A DNA stretch of 26,498 nucleotides from Candidatus Lindowiibacteriota bacterium (GTDB lineage Bacteria > Lindowbacteria > 2-12-FULL-62-27). Below, one piece after another: positions 8,174-15,772 of the stretch. The stretch is taken from NCBI GenBank assembly GCA_023249255.1, contig JAHFCY010000003.1, positions 12,589-39,086 on the forward strand, in the 5' to 3' direction. The translations under genes and the position numbers were made by a program. The notes beneath the pieces were generated by a model that did not search any database, had not been told where the DNA came from, and was given only the letters and a program-made list of their open reading frames with translations. Positions within the stretch are counted from its first letter, which is position 1. Every line of letters starts with the position of its first letter.

Positions 8174-8247
8174 CGCGCCCGGAGGGAGTCGAACCCACGA
8201 CCTACGGCTTCGGAGGCCGTCGCTCTATCCAGCTGAGCTACGGGCGC
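8174..8247 (-). tRNA. tRNA-Arg (anticodon CCG)
   Basis: Read on the minus strand, the acceptor arms GCGCCCG (8247-8241) and CGGGCGC (8181-8175) pair perfectly over 7 bp, with G73 next. The D arm contains AGCTCAGCTGGATAGAGC. The anticodon stem ACGGC/GCCGT encloses loop CTCCGAA, giving CCG (codon CGG, Arg). The T arm carries GGTTCGACTCC. CCA is not encoded. It lies between yceI and the adenylate cyclase gene. Confidence 0.95.
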
Positions 8248-8309
8248 AACTAAATTTCAAAATGCATAAAAAGTGAAACATATAGGGCAATGTTTGAAAA
8301 GACGGGGGG

Positions 8310-11057
8310 TCAGCCTTTCGCCAAAGCGGCATTTAAAGTTTTCTGGAGCGTCAATTTGATGTTCAAGAGTGCGCCGGCCGGCAGAGCCGACGATTTGTCG
8401 AGGATGACATGCGTGACCTCGAACGCCGCCGCTCCGGCATGCCGGGCCGCGGCAATCCACGCCGTCCGCTGGCGGGCGTCGGATGGATCGATCAAGCCCG
8501 TGTCCGTTTCGATCGTGAAATGGGACAGGTCACCGGCGGCTGGATCGGGGAATTCCGATTTCTGGACGGCTTTGACGCGGGCCACAGCGACATCCCCGCC
8601 GGTTGCGTTCGCGAATCGATCCGGATTCATCGGCGCCACGGCGACTTTCCCGTTCGTCTCGGTTATGTCGTAAAAATTGATCTTTCGCTTCGGATCGATG
8701 GCCGACACGAAGGATCGGATTCCCCGCAATTCGCGGTCCCGGCTCAATATGGGCACCAACCCGGCCGTCACACGGTTGAGGTCGTCGGAAACGAAAACGA
8801 CCGCGTGCGCGCCGTTGACCGCTCCGGCAAATACGTCGAACTCGCCGTTTCGAAAATGATTGGCGGCGGGCGCAAAATAGCCGCTGTGGGCAAGCTCGGC
8901 GTCGAACAAATAACTTCTTGGCAGGTCGCTTTGAATCTCGCGCCGAATCAACGCGAGCAGGCCATACAGGCTGGGGTGCCGGAAACACCGCACGTCCGAT
9001 CCGAGCGCGGCGTATCCGACGTGCTCGCCCGACCGCGCAGCGAGAAAAATTCCGACCGAACGTTCTGGCCGGAGCGGACGAAACGCCGACAGCATATCCA
9101 TGAGACGGCCTTTGAACGCAAGAAGCTCTTTCATGCCGCCCGCGACGGAATGGAACGTCAGAAACTGGATGGGATTTGGCCGGCCCTGCCGGATGTAACC
9201 GGACAGAAGTGCGCAGATGAGCGGCTCCATCTCCGTTTCCGATGTGAAATGTTCCGCAAAGACCTCTCCCCAACTGTTCATGTAAAACACGCTGAATTGG
9301 TCAATCGCATCAGACAGATCGAGCCGGCACGTGAAAAAGGCGCGCTGGATGAACGGCTCCTCGAGATAGTGCTTGGACTTTGCAGACGAATGGGACAGAA
9401 ACGGGTCAGCCATGGCGGTGATCAGTTTGGAAAGATCACTGCTGGAAATGTTGGAATCAGTGAAAAAGACGCCAAGTTTGGTGTGGTTCGGATTAAAAAT
9501 TTTGCTGTTGGCAATCCAGAGGCAGAGGTCGGTGAGATGCGTCCCGGAGTACAGCAGATTGGAGAACTTGAGCTGGTGTTTATCCCGGACGGCCTCGCCG
9601 CGATACAGTTTCCATCCGTCATTCTCCCGGGCGATGTTGAGTTCCGATTCGAAAACACTCTCGCCAAACGTGAAACAAAAATTTCTGACCTTTTTCGGCT
9701 TGGGCAGATAATACGACATGAGCTTGCGCGTGATGACCGTGAGATCGTTTTCGGTCAGAAGGTTGGAGTCGCTGAATGACTCGTGGGACTTGCTGAGCTG
9801 GGAGAACGACTGGATCATGTAGACTTTCAGTTCGTGGTCGAATTTGAGGATGTCATCCATCGGCCAGAGGTGGAACGAGTCGAGCCGCCGGATGCGCGAT
9901 GAGTCCCAGCCCCAGCTTTTCACGCGCTGGTCCATAAGGATGAGCTTCTGGCTGCCGGCCCGGACATTGCGGCTTAATCCTGACAGGTTCGCCTCGACTT
10001 TCATGTAGAAACAAGTCCGGAGCAGATCCAGTTCCCGCTGTTTGTCCCGCGAGAGAAAAAAGTCCTCCACGGATTTGAACATCAGGAGGTACCCGTCCGT
10101 GCAGGCGGTGTCGAGACATTCCTTCTGGAGGATGTTTTCCTTCAGCGTGTTCGAGAGAAGCACGACGTGGTTGTCCGAATCGGAAAAAAGATATTTTTCA
10201 ATCAGGCACATTTTGATAAAGGATTTGAACGGGTATCGGAGGGATTTCACGAGTTGCCAGAGCGCCGCGCCGAAAAATTCGCCCTTGTTGATTTGCCCGA
10301 CGTTGCCGATGTCGATGTAGTCCTTCGAAAAGGCGCCATTGCCCTCAAGACATTTTTCATGGAAGCGGTCATAGTCCTCGTCGGTCGCGCCGGGCTCGAC
10401 CATCCACCAGTACGGAATCTTGCCGGCGATGAGAATGGCCGTGCGATAGTATTCGTCCTTCAGCATGAGCGCCTGAGCCGAGCCGCACGATTCGTCGTCG
10501 ACCGCTCCGAAGACGTTATTTTTGACCGATTTGATGTCGGTCGGAAAGAAGTGGACTTCGAGCCGCAGGGTCTCGAGCCATTCCTCGATCGCGCGCAATT
10601 TCTGGAGAAACCGGCGGTAGGACTCGTCGTCCACGGCGTCGCGGTGAATGCCGACCCACATGTCAAAATCGGAATTGCGCGTCTGCGCGACCGACCCCAC
10701 GCTTCCCATGACGCTCAAAAATTCGATGAATCCCTCCGACCGGTCGTCCTTCTGCGCGAGTTTGACCTTTTTCGAAAAATAGCGGTCGACGTAAAGGACA
10801 GCGTCCTCGTCCGGCGTGTGGAATTTGATGCCGTGCGGAGTCTCCGGGTGATCCACAAACCCGGGAAGACCCCGGAAGTTGGTGTGGAGAAGGAACGGGA
10901 CAATTTTGAAAATCAGATAATAATTGTCCGGGAACACGGTATAAACATTTTGAAACCGCTGCCGGTTGAATTTATCAAAAAGGGACCGGTTCCTCGACAG
11001 ATCTATCCCCTCTGCCGACGAACGGTCCCCCCCCTGCGGCGTTATCCGAGTCGCCAT
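8310..11057 (-). CDS. cyaA: Class I adenylate cyclase
   Basis: This ~915-aa protein synthesises cAMP from ATP. The N-terminal nucleotidyltransferase-type catalytic region shows NRQRFQ, then GSVGSVAQTRNSDFDMWV (GS at about residue 118, Asp130 and Asp132 as likely metal ligands), LEVHFFPTDI, CGSAQALMLKDEYYRTA and IDIGNVGQINKGEFFGAALWQL, matching the class I (CyaA) family over ~450 residues. The C-terminal half is much less conserved and is presumably regulatory. ATG 11057 is preferred (GGGG upstream); an in-frame GTG at 11075 is possible. It is divergent from the secreted-protein operon at 11200, sharing a ~140-bp promoter region. Length is slightly above the enteric 848 aa. Confidence 0.92.
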   Translation of the reverse strand: MATRITPQGGDRSSAEGIDLSRNRSLFDKFNRQRFQNVYTVFPDNYYLIFKIVPFLLHTNFRGLPGFVDHPETPHGIKFHTPDEDAVLYVDRYFSKKVKLAQKDDRSEGFIEFLSVMGSVGSVAQTRNSDFDMWVGIHRDAVDDESYRRFLQKLRAIEEWLETLRLEVHFFPTDIKSVKNNVFGAVDDESCGSAQALMLKDEYYRTAILIAGKIPYWWMVEPGATDEDYDRFHEKCLEGNGAFSKDYIDIGNVGQINKGEFFGAALWQLVKSLRYPFKSFIKMCLIEKYLFSDSDNHVVLLSNTLKENILQKECLDTACTDGYLLMFKSVEDFFLSRDKQRELDLLRTCFYMKVEANLSGLSRNVRAGSQKLILMDQRVKSWGWDSSRIRRLDSFHLWPMDDILKFDHELKVYMIQSFSQLSKSHESFSDSNLLTENDLTVITRKLMSYYLPKPKKVRNFCFTFGESVFESELNIARENDGWKLYRGEAVRDKHQLKFSNLLYSGTHLTDLCLWIANSKIFNPNHTKLGVFFTDSNISSSDLSKLITAMADPFLSHSSAKSKHYLEEPFIQRAFFTCRLDLSDAIDQFSVFYMNSWGEVFAEHFTSETEMEPLICALLSGYIRQGRPNPIQFLTFHSVAGGMKELLAFKGRLMDMLSAFRPLRPERSVGIFLAARSGEHVGYAALGSDVRCFRHPSLYGLLALIRREIQSDLPRSYLFDAELAHSGYFAPAANHFRNGEFDVFAGAVNGAHAVVFVSDDLNRVTAGLVPILSRDRELRGIRSFVSAIDPKRKINFYDITETNGKVAVAPMNPDRFANATGGDVAVARVKAVQKSEFPDPAAGDLSHFTIETDTGLIDPSDARQRTAWIAAARHAGAAAFEVTHVILDKSSALPAGALLNIKLTLQKTLNAALAKG

Positions 11058-11199
11058 AACCCCATATTGTACCACGATCCGACCCGATGGACAAATTTCT
11101 CTTTTTTTTCACATCCCGTGTTCGGTTTCAGCCTCCGGCCTCGTTCAGATCATCAGAGGGCGATTAAGCCCGAGACTACGATTCAGGGAGGTGTGGTTT

Positions 11200-12024
11200 A
11201 TGAAGAATGACGTACGAAGCCCGAGCATGGCCCGTCTTGCTCGAACGCTTGCCGTGTTGGTCGCGTTGAACGGCGTGGCCGGATTTATTCCGGACGGATC
11301 CGCTGCCGGATTCGATCTTAAGGAGATGTTGAAGATCAAACGGGTGGACGACGGCAAACCCGCCGACAAAAACGACAGGATAATTGTTTTGTTGGCGGAC
11401 AATAAGTTGCCGGACCTGTCCAGACTGAAATGGGAGGACATCGAATCTCTGCCGCCGTCGCTGGCGCAGAAGGTTCTCCTCGCAAGAGCCGGATCATCCC
11501 GGGAGCGGGCGATCGAAGATTGCAAGACGGCGCTTCGGAGCGAAAGCAATCAGGCGAGATTTCTGGTGTATGCCGTCGCGTTTCGCCATCCGCCTCTCGG
11601 CAGGCAACTGGCCAAGCTGGTCGACGGATATTCGTCCGTCAAGTCAGCCGTATTTCTCTCGCCGGCCGAAAAGGCTGTCTTTTTGTCGCTCACGTCGACA
11701 GGTGGTCTTCCGGCCGGTGACAATCCGCGCGCCCGCCCGCTCGTCCTCCAGCGAAACGCGGTGCTGAACGAGCTTCGCGAAGGCAAACCGAAGGATTCGA
11801 CGGTGAACGCGCTTATCAAGGAAACCGCCGATGTGGTTTCGGCGATGAATCTCGATGGCGTCTTCTCGCCCGTCGTTCCCCGGGCGTCCGTGGCGGACGT
11901 TTCGACGACGGCCAACAGCGACAACTTTTCAGCGGCGCTGGCGCTGGCCGTCAAACCCTATCTCGACTCGCCGGTTGAAGACCTGAAACTGCTCTTTCAG
12001 GGCGAACAGACCAAAACGAGGTGA
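11200..12024 (+). CDS. Secreted protein of unknown function, first gene of envelope operon
   Basis: This 274-aa protein starts at ATG 11200, supported by AGGGAGG 7-9 bases upstream. The N-terminus is a signal peptide (RLARTLAVLVALNGVAG, cleavage probably after the DGSAA segment near residue 35). The mature protein is helical and without a recognised motif; LPPSLAQKVLLARA and ERAIEDCKTALRSE look like repeat helices. Its stop overlaps a GTG and lies 5 bases before the likely ATG of the next gene, so they are co-translated. The position in front of a coiled-coil protein and TonB/ExbB/ExbD-like genes suggests a periplasmic component of that machine. I do not recognise the family. Confidence 0.7.
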   Translation: MKNDVRSPSMARLARTLAVLVALNGVAGFIPDGSAAGFDLKEMLKIKRVDDGKPADKNDRIIVLLADNKLPDLSRLKWEDIESLPPSLAQKVLLARAGSSRERAIEDCKTALRSESNQARFLVYAVAFRHPPLGRQLAKLVDGYSSVKSAVFLSPAEKAVFLSLTSTGGLPAGDNPRARPLVLQRNAVLNELREGKPKDSTVNALIKETADVVSAMNLDGVFSPVVPRASVADVSTTANSDNFSAALALAVKPYLDSPVEDLKLLFQGEQTKTR

Positions 12025-12029
12025 TGACC

Positions 12030-12899
12030 ATGAACCGATGGATGTTGTTCCTATTGACGGCGATTGTCTTCGCGTGGCCCGGTTGCACCCGCGCATTTTC
12101 GGACGAACTGGTGCTCGAGCAGGTCAACCGCGTGCGTGCCGCGCTTGAAGCCGCCCGCGTCAACGAAGCGGACAAATTGGCGAGCATGAAACAGCGGTAC
12201 GCGGAACTTGACTCGATGAAAGACCGCGGGGAAATATCCGACGAGGATTGCCAGAAACAGCGATTGCGCATCCGCGAGAGTTATCTCATCGCCCGCGTGG
12301 AATTTCTGGACAGGCTGGAAGAGGGAACTCGACAGCAGGTGAATGTCTACAAGAAACAAAAAACCGCGGTTGAGGAGCCGATCCAGAAACTTGACGAGAC
12401 CCTGAAGGATCTTGAAACGGCCGGGGATCAGTCCGAAGCCGACCTCAAGAATCTGGCGCAGACACAGGAACTCATCAAGCTGGCGATGGCGCGAGGCGCC
12501 TACGTCGACACGAGTTACTTCAACACCGTCAACTCGCTCGCGCCCATCCACGCTGAAAACCTTGAGTTCATCGACCACGAACTCAAGTCCATCAAGGATC
12601 AGGTGGCCATTTGCAAGAACACGCAACAGCGGCTCCAGCTCCTCGAACGGTCCGCCGATCTGCGCCTCATGCGCGTGGAACTCCAGAACCGGATTGCCAA
12701 GTCGGCGCTGAAGGTGACGCAGATTCTCCTCGAGTTTGAAACACCCATCGCCAGAGAATTTCCGGCTTGGCTGGACCCGGGCAAACTTGAAGTCCCGATC
12801 ATGGAGGATCCGGCGGCAGACGGCCAGAAGGCGTCCAACGAAACGTCTTCCGGGGCCAATCCCGCCGACATTTTGAAAAAGAGAGGCGTTGGTTACTGA
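12030..12899 (+). CDS. Exported coiled-coil protein, possible lipoprotein
   Basis: This 289-aa protein has an N-terminal MNRWMLFLLTAIVFAWPGC export signal. The Cys after WPG could be lipidated, but the lipobox is poor (P at -2), so ordinary cleavage after TRAFS is equally likely. Residues ~30-235 are long heptad-rich helices (LEQVNRVRAALEAARVNEADKL and later ones), predicting an extended coiled coil. The start at ATG 12030 is preferred over ATG 12024 and GTG 12021 because GAGG at 12018-12021 is then 8 bases away. Its stop overlaps the ATG of the TonB-like gene by one base. A periplasm-spanning or scaffold role in the envelope operon is inferred; no family recognised. Confidence 0.68.
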   Translation: MNRWMLFLLTAIVFAWPGCTRAFSDELVLEQVNRVRAALEAARVNEADKLASMKQRYAELDSMKDRGEISDEDCQKQRLRIRESYLIARVEFLDRLEEGTRQQVNVYKKQKTAVEEPIQKLDETLKDLETAGDQSEADLKNLAQTQELIKLAMARGAYVDTSYFNTVNSLAPIHAENLEFIDHELKSIKDQVAICKNTQQRLQLLERSADLRLMRVELQNRIAKSALKVTQILLEFETPIAREFPAWLDPGKLEVPIMEDPAADGQKASNETSSGANPADILKKRGVGY

Positions 12900-13756
12900 T
12901 GGACATCCTCAAACGCATCTGGCCCGCCCTTGTTGTCGGCGCCTTGTGGCTGATCTTCCTTGCGCTCCGGCTGGCCACGCCGGACGGAGCGGCCAAGACC
13001 GTTTCAATGACACCCCAGTTTTACGATTATCACCGTCCCGCAGTCGAGGAGAAGACGCCCGCGAAAGAACCACACCCGCTGACGAAGGAGACCCGAAGGG
13101 TTCAATCCCCTTCGACCGATCCTTTGCCACGGCCGGTTCAGGCCGAAAAATCCACGGAAGAAAAAGTGGAAGCGCCGCCCCCGCCCACGCCAGCGGAACC
13201 GGCGCCGGTGAAAGAAGCGCCTCCCGCCGTGGCGAGTAAATCCGTGTCAGCGGAAGTACCGTCGCCTGCGATCTCCACCCCGCTGAATCCCGCCCCCGTG
13301 GTTGAACAGCCTGCGGTTGCGAGCATCCCGGCGGCAGCAGTCGTGGCCTCGCCGGGCGTTGAGGTTGCGCACATTTCGGATACGCCTCCTCCCGCTCCCA
13401 TCTCGCTCGATGAATTACCGCAGGCCGTCAACCGCACCATCAAGGGAGCGATGCTAACGATTGAACTTGAGCCACCCGCAGGAACGGACCGCGACGAGTT
13501 TCTCGAAAGCCTCGGCGCGCGTCGCGTCAACGAACTGCAACTGTGGGACACGCAGGTCATCCGGAAATACGAACTGTCGGGCCAGGTCTACGTGTTCAAA
13601 TTGTCCGGCGGCGGCCGGGTTCTCCTGCCCCCGCTACTTCTGGCCCGCATCATTTCCGCGATTGAAGCGGAGACCAACGGAGAACTTCTCTATCGCGGCA
13701 GGATCCTTCTCGGACCGCAGGGCCGGATTACCGTCCGGGAAGCGGTTAAATTGTAG
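12899..13756 (+). CDS. TonB/TolA-like protein: membrane anchor, Pro-rich linker, C-terminal domain
   Basis: This 285-aa protein has one N-terminal transmembrane helix (IWPALVVGALWLIFLALRL). It is followed by ~130 residues dominated by Pro, Ala, Glu and Val (for example VEAPPPPTPAEPAPVKEAPP), then a folded C-terminal domain of ~110 residues (LPQAVNRTIKGAMLTIELEP to the end). The layout matches TonB and TolA, which reach across the periplasm and transmit proton-motive-force energy from an ExbB/ExbD or TolQ/TolR motor. The C-terminal domain lacks the classic TonB signature. It resembles the C-terminus of the next protein (LPPLLLARIISAIEAETNG against VPKTVLARIVSRLEEKYGG). A start-stop overlap ties it to the coiled-coil gene. 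Confidence 0.68.
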   Translation: MDILKRIWPALVVGALWLIFLALRLATPDGAAKTVSMTPQFYDYHRPAVEEKTPAKEPHPLTKETRRVQSPSTDPLPRPVQAEKSTEEKVEAPPPPTPAEPAPVKEAPPAVASKSVSAEVPSPAISTPLNPAPVVEQPAVASIPAAAVVASPGVEVAHISDTPPPAPISLDELPQAVNRTIKGAMLTIELEPPAGTDRDEFLESLGARRVNELQLWDTQVIRKYELSGQVYVFKLSGGGRVLLPPLLLARIISAIEAETNGELLYRGRILLGPQGRITVREAVKL

Positions 13757-13772
13757 GAAAGGAGAAAATCAG

Positions 13773-14525
13773 ATGATTCGCGGAATATTGGTAGTTGCCG
13801 TTGTCCTTGCAGTCGCCGTTTTCTGGTCGAATCTGATCTGTCCGCCCGAGGAACGCCGTGTATCGATCCCGGGCTGCGTCGCCATTTCACAGGTTGTCGA
13901 CACGCCGACTGTGTCCATGCGTGAACGGCTGTCCAGACGGGAGGACCCGATCGCCGCGATCAAGACAAAAATCGCGACGACGCCGACAACGCCGAAAATC
14001 AAGACGCTGATGGATCCAAACGACCGGCCCGATATCGCCCGGTCGCGCCGCGCCGTCCAAAGGGATACGGTCGAGCCAAGTGTCGTGGCGATGGATGTTG
14101 TTCCGTATCTGGAACCGGAAACTGAACCGGCCGCCGTAGATACGCCTCCGATTTCCGAACCTGCCACGCCGCCGTTTGATCCGGCGCTGGCAGATGAGGC
14201 TCCGGATAAACTGTCGCGGATGGTCGGCCACGCGTTTCTAATCATTCACACGCCGGACACGTTTCAGATTCCGCCATCGTGGAAAGGCGCCGACGTCGCC
14301 GTCGCGGCGTTGCAGGACGCCCTGTGGTCTGAAAACGCCGGGCACGACAGGGGCTGGGCCGTCAAAGACGGGCTGGGCAGGAAATTTCTGGTTCCCAAGA
14401 CGGTTCTCGCAAGGATTGTCAGCCGTCTTGAGGAAAAATACGGCGGCTCGCAGGCCCCGTTGTACCGAGTGGACGTTTTTCTTAACACCGAAGACATCGT
14501 TGATGTCCGGGTTGAATACTTCTGA
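13773..14525 (+). CDS. Second TonB-like protein, paralogue of the preceding gene
   Basis: This 250-aa protein starts at ATG 13773, with AGGAAAGGAG at 13755-13764 upstream. The open frame continues further left but lies inside the preceding gene. A transmembrane helix (GILVVAVVLAVAVFWSNLI) is followed by a Pro/Glu/Thr-rich linker of ~120 residues and a C-terminal domain. That domain shares a core with its neighbour: a Leu-x-Pro step, LARI(I/V)S, an acidic helix, then LYR and beta strands. Two adjacent, diverged copies suggest a hetero-oligomer or two alternative energy-transducing arms. The TonB-like label is architectural; no substrate receptor is visible nearby. Confidence 0.65.
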   Translation: MIRGILVVAVVLAVAVFWSNLICPPEERRVSIPGCVAISQVVDTPTVSMRERLSRREDPIAAIKTKIATTPTTPKIKTLMDPNDRPDIARSRRAVQRDTVEPSVVAMDVVPYLEPETEPAAVDTPPISEPATPPFDPALADEAPDKLSRMVGHAFLIIHTPDTFQIPPSWKGADVAVAALQDALWSENAGHDRGWAVKDGLGRKFLVPKTVLARIVSRLEEKYGGSQAPLYRVDVFLNTEDIVDVRVEYF

Positions 14526-14529
14526 TCGC

Positions 14530-14590
14530 GTAACTACCACCTCCTCTCCACCCGAAGGGGGGGAGAGGATTGAGGTGAGGGGGCAGTTAC
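14530..14590. repeat. Palindromic REP-like element, copy A
   Basis: This imperfect hairpin is bounded by GTAACT (14530-14535) and AGTTAC (14585-14590). The inner arms CACCTC...CTCTCC and GGAGAG...GAGGTG surround a short G-rich turn. A core of about 46 nt (14538-14583) recurs at 15316-15360 with only two or three differences. It fills the gap between the second TonB-like gene and the ExbB-like gene and may attenuate or stabilise the transcript. Confidence 0.8.
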
Positions 14591-14619
14591 CCGATCGCTA
14601 TGAAAGTCGGTGATGGAAC

Positions 14620-14982
14620 ATGTCAAATCTGTTTGAGTTTCTGATCAAAGGCCCAAGCATCTGGTTTTTGATCATCCTGTTTGGTCTCAACATCCACTGG
14701 GCGGTTCTTCGCATGACGGGCAATTCCAAAACGGCATGGAGCCTTCTGTGGCTCGGGCCGCTGATCGCGCTGGCGTTTACCCAGTACGGCATCAGCGAAG
14801 CCGCATCGTTTGCCGGGCAGGTGGATTCTGAATCCCAGGCGGCGTTTCGCAGGGCGATCCGGCTGTCGCTAAGCCCGACAGTCCTGTCGATCAGCAACAT
14901 CACATTTTTGTTCTGGCTGGACAAGTTCTTTGATCGGACCCCGCAGGCGTCGGAATCGGACTCTGGCGGAGAGGAGGAGTAA
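14620..14982 (+). CDS. Miniature ExbB/TolQ/MotA-like membrane protein
   Basis: This 120-aa protein has three hydrophobic segments: IWFLIILFGLNIHWAVL, LLWLGPLIALAFTQYGI and LSPTVLSISNITFLFW. The second and third, with the SESQAAFRRAIRLSL stretch between them, mirror the TolQ/ExbB order: TM2 with LG-x-L, a short loop, then an EAL-type helix leading into TM3. The ~100-residue cytoplasmic loop of normal ExbB/TolQ (about 220-245 aa) is missing, and the tail is acidic (SESDSGGEEE). The ATG at 14620 has only a weak ribosome site. It is followed nine bases after its stop by the ExbD-like gene. The relationship is inferred from topology, residue pattern and context, not from a clear family signature. 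Confidence 0.55.
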   Translation: MSNLFEFLIKGPSIWFLIILFGLNIHWAVLRMTGNSKTAWSLLWLGPLIALAFTQYGISEAASFAGQVDSESQAAFRRAIRLSLSPTVLSISNITFLFWLDKFFDRTPQASESDSGGEEE

Positions 14983-14990
14983 ACCAAATC

Positions 14991-15350
14991 ATGAAATCGA
15001 AATTTTTCCTCGTCCAGACGGACGTCTTTCTCTCGATCTGCGTCATCCTGATCATCAACACCATGCAGTCGGTTTCCGTTTTTTCGGCCGCGCAGGCCAG
15101 GGCCGGACATTCGCAGGAGAATTTGGGCACGCTGGAAATTCACGTGTCCGAAGACGGCAGAATCGCCGTCGTCTCCGGTGACACGTCCTGCGAACGCGCC
15201 CTTGTCATGATCCATCCCGCCGCCCCGGCCGGGACATTCGAAATGCAACTTGGCAATCTCTTGGCCAACAGCGAAGTGAAAAGCGTCGCCCGGATTATTT
15301 CGTCGCCTAACCATTCACCTCCTCTCCACCCGCAGGGGGGAGAGGATTGA
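14991..15350 (+). CDS. ExbD/TolR-like protein
   Basis: This 119-aa protein starts at ATG 14991 with a strong GAGGAGGAG at 14971-14979. A short cytoplasmic N-terminus leads to one transmembrane helix, TDVFLSICVILIINTM, holding an aspartate (Asp11) at its start, as in the DV-L-LLI helix of ExbD and TolR where this Asp carries protons. A periplasmic domain follows with LEIHVSEDGRIAVVSGD, the beta-strand pattern of ExbD. The last ~15 residues (SPNHSPPLHPQGGED) are encoded by the palindromic element copy B, so the native C-terminus may have been replaced. Context and the Asp helix support an energised motor subunit; homology is otherwise weak. Confidence 0.6.
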   Translation: MKSKFFLVQTDVFLSICVILIINTMQSVSVFSAAQARAGHSQENLGTLEIHVSEDGRIAVVSGDTSCERALVMIHPAAPAGTFEMQLGNLLANSEVKSVARIISSPNHSPPLHPQGGED

Positions 15351-15361
15351 GGTGAGGGGGT
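15313..15361. repeat. Palindromic REP-like element, copy B
   Basis: The second copy of the CACCTCCTCTCCACCC ... GAGGTGAGGGGG hairpin has a core at 15316-15360. It overlaps the last codons and stop of the ExbD-like gene. It differs from copy A mainly by GCA against GAAG in the loop and by lacking the outer GTAACT/AGTTAC arms. Confidence 0.8.
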
Positions 15362-15472
15362 ACGTGAACAGTCATCAATTTTTTTGATATTTGTTGTTCG
15401 GTTTTCCCCCCTGCCTGCGTTCTATAGAGTGGAGGCAAGTTGAGCCTCAAAAAACAAGCAGGAGGTAGTGAG

Positions 15473-15772
15473 ATGAAAAAGACAGTGATGGTGATCGGAA
15501 TTCTGGGAGGGTTGATGATGGGTGTGACGGGAGCAAACGCCGATGTTCATGTCCGCGGCAATTTCCGCTCGAACGGAACGTACGTCGAGCCGCACTTTCG
15601 AAGCAATCCGGACGGCAACCTGAACAACAATTGGAGCACCAGCGGCAACTACAATCCTCACACGGGCAGTCTCGGTACGCGCAATCCCTACGGTTCGTCT
15701 GATATGCTGTCCCGGCCTGGGAATTCGGATAATCTGCTCGGCCAATCGTGGGGTTCTTCGAGGCTGTACTAA
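15473..15772 (+). CDS. Small secreted protein of the 'NPDGN...NN(W/Y)S' type
   Basis: This 99-aa protein starts at ATG 15473, supported by AGGAGG at 15460-15465. It has a signal peptide (TVMVIGILGGLMMGVTGANA) and a low-complexity mature part: HVRGNFRSNGTYVEPHFRSN, PDGNLNNNWSTSGNYNP and GSLGTRNP. This GTYV-PH-RS-PDG-NN pattern recurs in small exported proteins of many proteobacteria, function unknown to me. Its stop overlaps an ATG of the PP2C gene (TAATG), so the two may be coupled. The 122 bases upstream hold a small GAGGC/GCCTC hairpin (15432-15448) but no convincing promoter. Confidence 0.78.
   Translation: MKKTVMVIGILGGLMMGVTGANADVHVRGNFRSNGTYVEPHFRSNPDGNLNNNWSTSGNYNPHTGSLGTRNPYGSSDMLSRPGNSDNLLGQSWGSSRLY

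Noticed and set aside
8174-8247. tRNA-Arg as an attachment site of an integrated element
   Set aside because: No integrase gene and no second copy of the tRNA 3' end is visible in the window; neighbours on both sides look chromosomal.
8409-9779. 456-codon open frame on the + strand
   Set aside because: It lies wholly antisense to the adenylate cyclase gene, whose motifs are clear. The translation has no domain and reflects codon bias of the real gene.
10966-11199. Upstream extension of the secreted protein frame at 11200
   Set aside because: It overlaps the cyclase start on the other strand and reads unlike protein. A strong ribosome site and signal peptide support ATG 11200.
10167-11210. 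347-codon open frame on the + strand
   Set aside because: Shadow of the cyclase N-terminal region; no domain or ribosome site.
15432-15448. GAGGC/GCCTC hairpin as a terminator
   Set aside because: It is followed by A residues rather than T on the + strand, and lies within the leader of the small secreted-protein gene.
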